Positions 8,056 to 14,721 of a stretch of DNA of 21,168 bases are shown piece by piece. The position numbers and the translations under genes are program-made. Each line of letters begins with the position of its first letter. The first letter of the stretch is position 1. Source of the stretch: Gemmatimonadales bacterium (GTDB lineage: Bacteria; Gemmatimonadota; Gemmatimonadetes; Palauibacterales; Palauibacteraceae). The stretch spans positions 1 to 21,168 of the forward strand of contig DAOVWI010000017.1 in the NCBI GenBank assembly GCA_030636765.1. The letters are read 5' to 3'. The notes under the pieces were generated by a model. That model saw only the letters and a program-made list of their open reading frames with translations, was not told where the DNA came from and did not search any database.

Positions 8056-8095
8056 GCAATGGTATTGCCCCCGCGTAAAGGATACCGTATGGTAT
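8056..8095. promoter_or_regulatory. Shared divergent regulatory region with two palindromes and a promoter
   Basis: Two inverted repeats lie between the TetR genes: GCAAT-GGT-ATTGC (8056-8068) and ATACC-GTAT-GGTAT (8082-8095). A plus-strand promoter can be drawn as TTGCCC (8065-8070), a 17-base spacer and TATGGT (8088-8093). One palindrome overlaps the -35 and the other the -10 element, the arrangement expected for repression by a TetR dimer. The palindromes and spacing are directly visible; promoter strength and which regulator binds are inferred. Confidence 0.5.
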
Positions 8096-8160
8096 GCTCT
8101 TGAACCCACCGCCGACAAGGCAGACACTCGGACGTTCCCCATTATCTTCTTGGTGAGGAA

Positions 8161-8730
8161 GTGGCAAGAACCGCCAAGCGAGCGAAACTGAGCCGCAGCG
8201 ACTGGTTGGCAGCCTCCATGGATGCCCTCTTGCTGGAGGGCGTCGAGGGTATTCACGTCGAGCCACTGGCAAGACGCCTCGGCGTCACGAAGGGCAGCTT
8301 TTACTGGCACTTCAAGGACCGCCAGGCGCTCCTGAACAGCGTCATCGAGTATTGGGCGACCCGGATGATCGACGCCGTACAGGCGCACGAAACGCTCATC
8401 GGCTCTGCCAGCGAGCGGCTTCTCCAGGTCATGGAGGAGATCACGCAGCAGGATCGCGGTCGCTACGAGGCGGCGATGCGCATGTGGGCCGCCTCCGATG
8501 AGCAGGTGGCCAAGGCCGTCAGGCGAGTCGACGAAGCCCGGCTCGAAAGCATGTGCGGTCTGTTTCTCGAGATGGGCTTCGCGCCCGAACAGACCGAGAT
8601 ACGCTGCCGCATGATGGTGTTCTATGAGTACGGGGAGGCGGAGTTCTCGATCAGGGCCCCCGTTGAGCAGCGACTCGAGTACGTGCGGCTCAGGCACGCC
8701 ATCCTCACCGCCGGCGCGACGGAAGAGTAG
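8161..8730 (+). CDS. TetR/AcrR-family regulator (plus strand of divergent pair)
   Basis: The 189-residue product has a TetR helix-turn-helix at about residues 27-50 containing LARRLGVTKGSFYWHFKDR, almost the same recognition helix as the divergent neighbour. The ligand-binding region (about 60-185) differs from it. The start is a GTG with GGTGAGG two bases upstream, tighter than ideal; the next ATG (codon 20) would delete the first helix, so the GTG is preferred. The 3' end overlaps the convergent ndh gene by 26 bases. Probable role: ligand-responsive repressor acting on this divergent region and perhaps nearby genes. Confidence 0.9.
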   Translation: MARTAKRAKLSRSDWLAASMDALLLEGVEGIHVEPLARRLGVTKGSFYWHFKDRQALLNSVIEYWATRMIDAVQAHETLIGSASERLLQVMEEITQQDRGRYEAAMRMWAASDEQVAKAVRRVDEARLESMCGLFLEMGFAPEQTEIRCRMMVFYEYGEAEFSIRAPVEQRLEYVRLRHAILTAGATEE

Positions 8731-10054
8731 CAGGCGGTATCCGTTCACGGCCGACCAGCCTCGGGTCCGGCGGCGGCCTGACCGGCCTGGGTACGCGATC
8801 CTCGCCCGTGATGAGCCGGACCCCCCGGCCGAACGTCAGAAACATCCAGATCCACTCGGTCATCACGATCAGCCGATTCCGGAAGCCGATGAGGAAGAGG
8901 ATGTGGATGAGAGCCCAGGCGAGGAAGGCGGGAAAGCCGCCGAACCGGAGGCCCCGGACCTCTGCGATCGCCTTGTTGCGACCGATCGTCGCCATCGAGC
9001 CCCTGTCCCGGTAGACGAAGACTCGCCGCTCGGGCGGTGGCTTCCCCCGTTGTCGCGCCGAGATCTCCACCGCGACGGTGCGGCCGGCGAAGCGGCCCAT
9101 CTGAATCGCCCCCTGCGCCACCCCCGGCACGGGCTTCTTGGATAGCGGGTCCACTCGGCGAGCCAGATCGCCGACCACGAAGACCTCGGGATGGCCTGGA
9201 ATCGAGAGATCGTCGCTCACGATGACCCGTCCGCCCCGATCGATCTCGCCGCCAAGCTGTTCACCGAGCGGAACGCCGCGTACGCCGGCGGCCCAGATGA
9301 CTTGCGCCGCGTCGATCCTTCGCCGGCCTTCCGCGCCCTCGATCGCCAGCCCTGCGTCGTCCACGTCGACCACCGTGGTGCCGAGAAGCAACTCGACGCC
9401 GAGCGATTCCAGGTCGCGGCCAGCGCGCTGCGAGAGCTGCGGAGCGAAGGTGGGAAGGACGCGGTCGGCAGCGTCGATCAACATGATGCGGACGGTGCTC
9501 GTGTCCAGGTGGCGGAAGTCGGCACGGAGGGTCTGGCGGCTGATCTCGGCCATCGCGCCCGCCATCTCCACTCCCGTGGGGCCTGCGCCGACGATCGCGA
9601 ACGTGAGCGCCGCCCTGCGGGCCGCCTCGTCCGTCTCGATCTCCGCCTGCTCGAAGGCGAGCAGAAACCGGCATCGTACGTCGATCGCCTCGGAGATCGT
9701 CTTGAGGCCCGGCGCGGCGGCCGACCACCGGTCGTTGCCGAAGTACTCGGTGCAGGCGCCGGCCGCGAGGATCAGGTAGTCGTAGGCGTAGGGCTGGTCG
9801 ATGACCGTCACGGTCCGCGCGTCGACGTCGACGTCCGTGACCTCCGCCATGATCACGTCGCAGTTCTTCTGGCGGCTGAGGATCTTGCGGATCGGCGCCG
9901 CGATGTTGCCGGGCGACAGCGCAGCCGTGGCGACCTGATAGAGAAGCGGCTGGAAGAGGTGGTGGTTGTGCCTATCGAACAGAGCGACCTCCGCCTCAGC
10001 CTTCGCGAGCGCATGGGCGGCGGCCAAACCGCCGAACCCACCACCCACGATCAC
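8705..10054 (-). CDS. ndh: Type II NADH dehydrogenase (NDH-2)
   Basis: The 449-residue flavoprotein should oxidise NADH and reduce quinone without pumping protons, bound to the inner face of the cytoplasmic membrane. It has an N-terminal FAD Rossmann motif (VGGGFGGL, residues 3-10), a second nucleotide motif for NADH (IVGAGPTGVEMAG, 154-166), the FAD-binding VFVVGDLA (291-298), the quinone-site motif AQGAIQMG (313-320) and a C-terminal amphipathic and hydrophobic membrane segment (about 373-418, with HILFLIGFRNR). The start is a GTG 10 bases after the msrA stop. The codons just before it (CGT GTC) fit the usual family N-terminus, but no earlier start codon exists in frame. It probably forms a two-gene unit with msrA. 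Its last 26 bases overlap the convergent TetR gene. Confidence 0.93.
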   Translation of the reverse strand: MIVGGGFGGLAAAHALAKAEAEVALFDRHNHHLFQPLLYQVATAALSPGNIAAPIRKILSRQKNCDVIMAEVTDVDVDARTVTVIDQPYAYDYLILAAGACTEYFGNDRWSAAAPGLKTISEAIDVRCRFLLAFEQAEIETDEAARRAALTFAIVGAGPTGVEMAGAMAEISRQTLRADFRHLDTSTVRIMLIDAADRVLPTFAPQLSQRAGRDLESLGVELLLGTTVVDVDDAGLAIEGAEGRRRIDAAQVIWAAGVRGVPLGEQLGGEIDRGGRVIVSDDLSIPGHPEVFVVGDLARRVDPLSKKPVPGVAQGAIQMGRFAGRTVAVEISARQRGKPPPERRVFVYRDRGSMATIGRNKAIAEVRGLRFGGFPAFLAWALIHILFLIGFRNRLIVMTEWIWMFLTFGRGVRLITGEDRVPRPVRPPPDPRLVGRERIPPATLPSRRR

Positions 10055-10064
10055 GACACGCGGC

Positions 10065-10649
10065 CTACCCTGCGTCGGACGGACCGTTTGGCTTCGCTGC
10101 GTCGGTCGCCGCCTTCAGCTTCCCGGCGAACTTCTGCCGAAGCACCGCCACCTTCGGCGCAATCACGAACCGGCAATAGGGCTGGCTCGGGTTCCGCCCG
10201 TAGTACTCCTGGTGATACGCCTCGGCGGGATAGAACTCCGTGAGGGACTCCAGCTCCGTGACGATCGGGTCGGGGAAGACGCTCTCCCGCTCCAGCTCGG
10301 CGATCAGCCGCTCGGCCTCCTCCCGCTGCTGGTCCGAGCCGTAGAAGATGGCCGAGCGGTACTGCGTGCCGACGTCCGGGCCCTGGCGGTCCGGCGTGGT
10401 CGGGTCGTGGAGGGTGAAGAACACCTCGAGGATCTCGCGATACGAGGTCACGGCGGGGTCGAACTCCACCTGCACGACCTCGGCGTGGCCGGTCATCTCC
10501 GAGCACACCTGTTCGTACGTGGGATCTGGCACGCTTCCGCCAGCGTAACCGGAGAGCACGCGGCTGACACCATCCAGCCGTTCGTAGACGGCCTCAAGAC
10601 ACCAGAAGCAGCCACCCCCCAGCGTGGCGATCTCCGTCCGAGGCTCCAT
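10065..10649 (-). CDS. msrA: Peptide methionine sulfoxide reductase A
   Basis: The 194-residue protein reduces methionine-S-sulfoxide in proteins, with thioredoxin as the usual partner. It carries the catalytic GGGCFWC motif (nucleophile Cys14), GYAGG, GHAEVVQV, DVGTQYRSAIFY and EAYHQEYY, followed by NPSQPYC with a possible resolving cysteine. Length is near the family norm. The frame is open upstream, but the ATG at 10649 sits directly before the conserved domain and has GGAGG eight bases away, so it is the clear start. No signal peptide is present, so it is cytoplasmic. It is followed after 10 bases by ndh. Confidence 0.96.
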   Translation of the reverse strand: MEPRTEIATLGGGCFWCLEAVYERLDGVSRVLSGYAGGSVPDPTYEQVCSEMTGHAEVVQVEFDPAVTSYREILEVFFTLHDPTTPDRQGPDVGTQYRSAIFYGSDQQREEAERLIAELERESVFPDPIVTELESLTEFYPAEAYHQEYYGRNPSQPYCRFVIAPKVAVLRQKFAGKLKAATDAAKPNGPSDAG

Positions 10650-10770
10650 CTGCCAACCTCCGCCGAAACTCGGGTCTTCTGGATTCCGTATGAAGGGCGT
10701 GTTGCGGGCCCCTCGGCCATCCAGCACACTTGCTACCCCACAGCGAACATACAAGGACACGGAGTCATCG

Positions 10771-11067
10771 ATGCCACAAGCCATCGCCGAGATCATCGGA
10801 CCGGTTCTGATCCTACTCGTGATCGGCACCTTCATCCTCCTCTTCCCGCTGAGCCGCCGCCTCGGGAGGGTTCTGGAGGAGTGGATCAAGCTCCGCCAGG
10901 ATACGTCACCGGACCGCGACACGCTGGCGCACCTGGAAAACGACGTGCGAGAGGTGAGGCGGTTAGTCGAGGGAGTGGATCAAAGGGTGGGGCTGCTGGC
11001 CGAGCGCCAGGACTTCATGGAGTCGTTGATCGAGGCGAAGAAGACGGCGGCGTTACCCCCCGAGTAG
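10771..11067 (+). CDS. Single-pass membrane protein with coiled coil
   Basis: The 98-residue product has one hydrophobic helix (about residues 7-28, IIGPVLILLVIGTFILLFPL) followed by a basic stretch and a heptad-like charged helix (about 45-88, LAHLENDVREVRRLVEGV) that should form a coiled coil in the cytoplasm. No known family is recognised. The ATG has ACGGAG six bases upstream; the longer frame upstream lacks such a signal. It is the first gene of a tight plus-strand series, 13 bases before the TPR gene. It may be a scaffold or membrane partner, which is a guess from shape only. Confidence 0.8.
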   Translation: MPQAIAEIIGPVLILLVIGTFILLFPLSRRLGRVLEEWIKLRQDTSPDRDTLAHLENDVREVRRLVEGVDQRVGLLAERQDFMESLIEAKKTAALPPE

Positions 11068-11080
11068 GAGAGGTCATCCG

Positions 11081-12736
11081 ATGCGGTTGCCCCCATTGTC
11101 TTTTGCCCCTTCGTCAGCGATCCGGCTCGGGATCGCCCTCGTGGCCGCCTTTCCGCCTTTGGCCGCCCTTGGCCAGGAGGCTGAGGCCGGCCATGAAGGC
11201 GGGGCTCTCGGAGCCGTTCACTTCCCCGTCTCATGCAATCCCGCCGTGCAGGCCGACTTCGACCGTGCCGTCGCCCTGCTCCACCACATGATGTACGTGG
11301 AGTCGCGAGAGGCGTTCGCGGAGATCGCCGAGAGGGATCCCGGCTGCGCCATGGCCCACTGGGGGATCGCCATGACCCTCTTCCAGCCGCTCTGGCCGAC
11401 GCGACCCGGCCCGCAGCAGATCCGGAGAGGCTGGGAGGAGGTTCGGAAGGCCGAGGAGCTGGAGCCCGCTACGGACCGAGAACGAGCCTTCGTGGCGGCG
11501 GTCGAGGCGTTCTACCGGGAGCCGGAGACGGCGGAGTGGTGGACGCGGATCTCCCGGTGGGCGGAGTCGATGCAGACGGTGTACGAGGCCTACCCGGACG
11601 ACATCGAGGCCGCCGCCTTCTACGCTCTCTCCCACCTCGCGTCCGGACAGATGGCCGAGGACCGGATGGCCCACCAAGCGCAGGCGGCAGAGATCCTTCT
11701 CACGATCTACGAGCGGGAGCGCACACATCCCGGGGCGATCCACTACACGATCCACGCCAATGACGTGGATGGGCGGGCGGACGAGTCGTTGAGCGTCGTG
11801 CGCAGCTACGACGACATCGCGCCGAGCGTCCCGCATGCTCTCCACATGCCGACCCACATCTACGTGCGCCTTGGCCATTGGCCGGAGGTGATCGAGTGGA
11901 ACCGGAAGTCCGCCGAGGCCGCGCTCCTCTTTCCGGCCGGAGACGCCGTCTCGCATCACTATCCGCACGCCATGGACTACCTGGTCTACGCGTATCTGCA
12001 GCGAGGCGAGGATGAGGAGGCGGAAGCCGCGGTCGCCGAATCCCTGACGAAGGAGGACTACCAGGGAACCTTCATCAGCGCGTTCCACCTGGCGGCGATG
12101 CCGGCACGCTACGCTGTCGAGCGTCATGACTGGACCGCCGCCGCTGCCCTCCCTGCGAGGACGCCGAGCTACCTGCCCTGGGATCGGTATCCATGGCCCG
12201 AGTCGCTGACCTGGTTCGCTCGCGGGCTTGGGGCCGTCCGGACCGGCGACCTCGCTGCAGCTCATCGTGCGATCGAGCGCATGGAGGTGCTGCGGAACGG
12301 GATGGAAGAAGCAGGAGAGCGGTTGTTCGCCGAGTACATCGAGATCGACCGGCTGATCCTCGCGGCGTGGCTCGCTCGAGCCGGCGGAAAGGGCGCCGAA
12401 GCCCTCGCGCTGGCACGAGCCTCGGCGGAGCTCGAGGGCGCGACCCAGAAGCACCCCGTCACTCCCGGCTCCTTCCTGCCTGCTAACGAGGCCCTCGGCG
12501 ACCTGTTGAGCGAGCTCGGCCGTCCGGCGGAGGCGCTCCTCGCCTACCAGGCGTCCCTCGGTGCGTGGCCCGGACGGTTCAACAGCCTGCTTGGAGCCGC
12601 GCGAGCGGCCCGTGCCGCAGGGGAGGACCGGGTGGCGAGCCGATACTACGCCGAGCTCTTGGCCGTCGTGGGGGAGATCGAGACCCTCAGGTCCGGAGTG
12701 CGCGAGGCGCGGCAGTACGTCACCGACACCGAGTAG
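11081..12736 (+). CDS. Secreted TPR-repeat protein, histidine-rich
   Basis: The 551-residue product has a signal peptide (IRLGIALVAAFPPLAALGQ, cleavage near GQEAEA) and then helical repeats of TPR type through most of the chain, such as AREAFAEIAERDPGCAMAHWG-like and AEALLAYQASLGAWPG. It belongs to a family of uncharacterised periplasmic TPR proteins recognised by HFPVSC near the mature N-terminus, CAMAHWGIAM, AIHYTIHAND and PHALHMPTHIYVRLGHW. Residues 216-296 contain ten histidines (216, 221, 225, 252, 255, 259, 266, 292, 293, 296), which could bind metal or haem; this is inference. The ATG has GGAGAGG eight bases upstream. It is followed by the DUF819 gene after 15 bases, so a shared transcript is likely. 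No catalytic function can be assigned. Confidence 0.88.
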   Translation: MRLPPLSFAPSSAIRLGIALVAAFPPLAALGQEAEAGHEGGALGAVHFPVSCNPAVQADFDRAVALLHHMMYVESREAFAEIAERDPGCAMAHWGIAMTLFQPLWPTRPGPQQIRRGWEEVRKAEELEPATDRERAFVAAVEAFYREPETAEWWTRISRWAESMQTVYEAYPDDIEAAAFYALSHLASGQMAEDRMAHQAQAAEILLTIYERERTHPGAIHYTIHANDVDGRADESLSVVRSYDDIAPSVPHALHMPTHIYVRLGHWPEVIEWNRKSAEAALLFPAGDAVSHHYPHAMDYLVYAYLQRGEDEEAEAAVAESLTKEDYQGTFISAFHLAAMPARYAVERHDWTAAAALPARTPSYLPWDRYPWPESLTWFARGLGAVRTGDLAAAHRAIERMEVLRNGMEEAGERLFAEYIEIDRLILAAWLARAGGKGAEALALARASAELEGATQKHPVTPGSFLPANEALGDLLSELGRPAEALLAYQASLGAWPGRFNSLLGAARAARAAGEDRVASRYYAELLAVVGEIETLRSGVREARQYVTDTE

Positions 12737-12751
12737 ACGGGCTCAGCGGCG

Positions 12752-13921
12752 ATGAACTCGGAGCCGTTGTTCGACGACCTCATCGGCGTGATGGCCGTCA
12801 TCACGATGGTTCCGGTCTTCTTCCTCTGGCTGGAGAGGAAGACGAGGTGGAAGATCTTCGACTTTCTGCCGGCGATCATCTGGATCTTCCTGACGCCGAT
12901 CCTCCTCAGCAACCTCAACGTTATCCCGCACTCCAGCCCGATCTACACCACGTTCCGGTCCTTCGCGGTTCCGATGTTCATCGTGCTCATGCTCTTGGAC
13001 ATCAACATCCGGGAAGCGATGAAGGTGGCGTGGCGGGGGGCGGCGGTTCTCGTGATGGGATCGGTGGGGATCGTGCTTGGGGCCGTGGTCGCCTTCTACA
13101 TTTTCAGGAGCGGCCTGCCGCCCGACAGCTGGTCGGGGTTCGGGGCGCTGGCCGGAAGCTGGATCGGCGGCACCGGGAACCTGGCCGCCGTCGCCGAGAG
13201 CCTGGACACGCCCGGCGAGATGGTCGGAATCGTGGTGCTCGTGGACAACTTCGTCTACGTACTCTACTTCCCCCTGATCCTGAGCTGCAAGCGCTGGGCG
13301 AAGCCCTTCAACCGATTCACGCGCGTCTCACAGGAGGAGATCGATCACATCAGCCAGGCCACGGCGGAGGTCGAGAAGAAGACGCACGAGGTCCACTTCC
13401 GCGATGCGCTCACTCTGCTGGGCTTCGGATTCGCGACGATCCTGACGGCCAACGTCGTCGCTGGCTTCATCCCCGCCCTGCCACCGGTGCTGACCGAGCG
13501 AACGTGGGCCATTCTGCTCGTCACGACCTTCGGGATCGCACTCTCCGCCACGCCACTCAGGAACGTCCCGGGCACGGAGCCCATCGCCATGACCTTCGTT
13601 TACATCTACATGACGATGATCGGAGCTCAGGCCGATCTGAGTAACATCGGAGGCGCCCAGTGGTTCCTGGCGGCCGGGGTCCTGATGATCCTGATCCACT
13701 TCGTGTTCATCATCGCCGGAGCCCGGCTCTTCCGGATCGACGTGAGCATGGCAGCCGTCGCCAGCGTCTCGGCGGTTGGCGGCGCGGCGTCAGCGCCGGT
13801 GGCGGCAGGTTACCACCGCGAGGAGCTCGTTCCGATCTCGATCATGCTGGCGCTTCTCGGCTACGGCCTCGGAAACTACCTGGGAGTGGCGACCGCGTAC
13901 CTGACGCATCTGCTGGTCTGA
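12752..13921 (+). CDS. DUF819 family integral membrane protein
   Basis: The 389-residue product has about ten hydrophobic helices and matches the DUF819 (YjcL-like) family, with the signatures GALAGSWIGGTGNLAAVAESL (about residues 131-150), VLVDNFVYVLYFPL and, in the second half, SAVGGAASAPVAAGYHREELVP and LGYGLGNYLGVATAYL. The two glycine-rich segments resemble re-entrant loops of secondary transporters, so a transport role is plausible but the substrate is unknown. A cytoplasmic loop with a charged helix (about 185-215, SQEEIDHISQATAEVEKK) separates the halves. The gene follows the TPR gene by 15 bases and lacks a strong ribosome binding site, which fits co-translation within one operon. 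Confidence 0.9.
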   Translation: MNSEPLFDDLIGVMAVITMVPVFFLWLERKTRWKIFDFLPAIIWIFLTPILLSNLNVIPHSSPIYTTFRSFAVPMFIVLMLLDINIREAMKVAWRGAAVLVMGSVGIVLGAVVAFYIFRSGLPPDSWSGFGALAGSWIGGTGNLAAVAESLDTPGEMVGIVVLVDNFVYVLYFPLILSCKRWAKPFNRFTRVSQEEIDHISQATAEVEKKTHEVHFRDALTLLGFGFATILTANVVAGFIPALPPVLTERTWAILLVTTFGIALSATPLRNVPGTEPIAMTFVYIYMTMIGAQADLSNIGGAQWFLAAGVLMILIHFVFIIAGARLFRIDVSMAAVASVSAVGGAASAPVAAGYHREELVPISIMLALLGYGLGNYLGVATAYLTHLLV

Positions 13922-14014
13922 TCGGTCACGCCCCAGGGGCCGGCCGTGGCGTTGCTCAGCCGGGCCCGTTCAGTGGCAGATTCCAGATGACAGCCGATTG
14001 ACAGAGGCCGAACC

Positions 14015-14167
14015 ATGTCGGAGATGGTGGAAACGGCGCTCCGACGACTGCTCGAGACCCGACAGGAACCGGCCGAACTGCCTCCCCTGCCGGAACTGCA
14101 CAGCGGTGGCCACCTTATCGACATCTCCAACCGAGAATCCCTCTACGAGGCGATGGAGAACAGATAG
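14015..14167 (+). CDS. VapB-like antitoxin, short form
   Basis: The 50-residue product (MSEMVETALRRLLETRQEP..., ending SLYEAMENR) lies directly before a PIN toxin gene, and its stop TAG shares one base with the toxin GTG start. The first part matches the second helix of ribbon-helix-helix VapB antitoxins (RTxSExVExALRxLL) and the tail (GGHLIDISNRESLYEAM) resembles a toxin-binding tail. The usual N-terminal DNA-contacting strand and first helix are missing. An in-frame TGA at 13988 blocks a longer form, and AGAGG seven bases upstream supports this ATG. It should neutralise the toxin but may not bind operator DNA. No gene family search was possible. Confidence 0.75.
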   Translation: MSEMVETALRRLLETRQEPAELPPLPELHSGGHLIDISNRESLYEAMENR

Positions 14168-14601
14168 TGTTCGTCGTGGATACGAACGTGCTCGTGTACG
14201 CGGCGGATGCCGATGCTCGCTTTCACGGACGCTGTCGCGAGCGGCTCCAAAGATGGCGGCAGCAGTCATCCGCCTGGTACGTCACGTGGGGTATCGTGTA
14301 CGAGTTCCTTCGGGTGACCACGCACCCGCGCGTCCTGAGAATGCCGTGGACGGTGGGCGAGGCGTGGGCCTTCGTGGAGGCGCTTCTCGCTTCCTCAAGC
14401 CTGGGGGTTCTCGCGCCGACGGAACGTCATCCGGACGTGGCCGCCGAGGTCATCGAGGAGCTTCCCGATCTGAGCGGGAACCTGATCCACGACGCGAGCA
14501 CGGCCATTCTCATGCGCGAGCACGGAGTTCAGAGGATCTACACACGGGACAACGACTTTCACCGCTTTCCGTTCGTAGAACCGATCGATCCCACCGTCTG
14601 A
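14167..14601 (+). CDS. VapC-type PIN-domain toxin ribonuclease
   Basis: The 144-residue product has the PIN-domain acidic residues in the right order: Asp5 in FVVDTNVLVY, Glu46 in VYEFLR, Asp109 in LIHDAST, and Asp128/Asp130 in TRDNDFHRF. These coordinate Mg2+ in VapC toxins, which cleave specific RNAs. Length is typical. The start is a GTG overlapping the antitoxin stop (TAGTG), so translation is coupled to the antitoxin. The C-terminus FHRFPFVEPIDP is usual for this PIN branch. The gap after the gene (14602-14671) holds imperfect complementary segments (GATTTCCGG and CCGGAATC) but no U-tract terminator. Confidence 0.9.
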   Translation: MFVVDTNVLVYAADADARFHGRCRERLQRWRQQSSAWYVTWGIVYEFLRVTTHPRVLRMPWTVGEAWAFVEALLASSSLGVLAPTERHPDVAAEVIEELPDLSGNLIHDASTAILMREHGVQRIYTRDNDFHRFPFVEPIDPTV

Positions 14602-14671
14602 TTTCCGGCGCCTGAAGAGCGTCTACCGGTTGGCAGCGAGGCTCCGGAATCGGGCTACCCTCCTGATACAT

Positions 14672-14708
14672 CCTCGAAAAACGAGTGGACGCCGCTCGTT
14701 TTTCAAGG
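14672..14708. repeat. 14-bp inverted repeat in front of the ATPase gene
   Basis: CCTCGAAAAACGAG (14672-14685) and CTCGTTTTTCAAGG (14695-14708) are inverted repeats with one mismatch and a perfect 10-bp core, separated by nine bases. The right arm touches the predicted -10 box and the loop contains the -35 box. The AT-rich core and the lack of a following T-run argue against a simple terminator of vapC. A dimeric repressor site is the better reading, and this is inference. Confidence 0.75.
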
Positions 14709-14714
14709 TATATT
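14686..14714 (+). promoter_or_regulatory. Predicted promoter for a leaderless ATPase transcript
   Basis: TGGACG (14686-14691), a 17-base spacer and TATATT (14709-14714) match a sigma-70 type promoter at four and five of six positions. Transcription would begin about seven bases after the -10, at 14721-14722, which is the A of the ATG at 14722. The mRNA would then have no leader. The alternative is a TTG start at 14713 with AAGG four to five bases upstream, which would need an earlier promoter. Confidence 0.55.
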
Positions 14715-14721
14715 GACCGCC

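Noticed and set aside
9191..11291. Plus-strand open frames opposite ndh and msrA
   Set aside because: The minus strand holds unmistakable NDH-2 and MsrA motifs; the plus frames are shadows.
11231..12454. Minus-strand open frame (407 codons) opposite the TPR gene
   Set aside because: No family features; the plus-strand TPR protein has a signal peptide, a good ribosome site and family motifs.
13928..13952. GC-rich possible hairpin after the DUF819 gene (ACGCC and GGCGT arms)
   Set aside because: The stem is short with mismatched interior and no U-tract; expected by chance in such GC-rich DNA.
13998..14003. Perfect TTGACA -35 box just before the antitoxin ATG
   Set aside because: No acceptable -10 lies 16-18 bases downstream, and any transcript would begin inside the antitoxin gene.
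14672..14708. Reading the ATPase-upstream palindrome as a Rho-independent terminator for vapC
   Set aside because: The stem is AT-rich in the core and not followed by a T-run, and it surrounds promoter elements instead.
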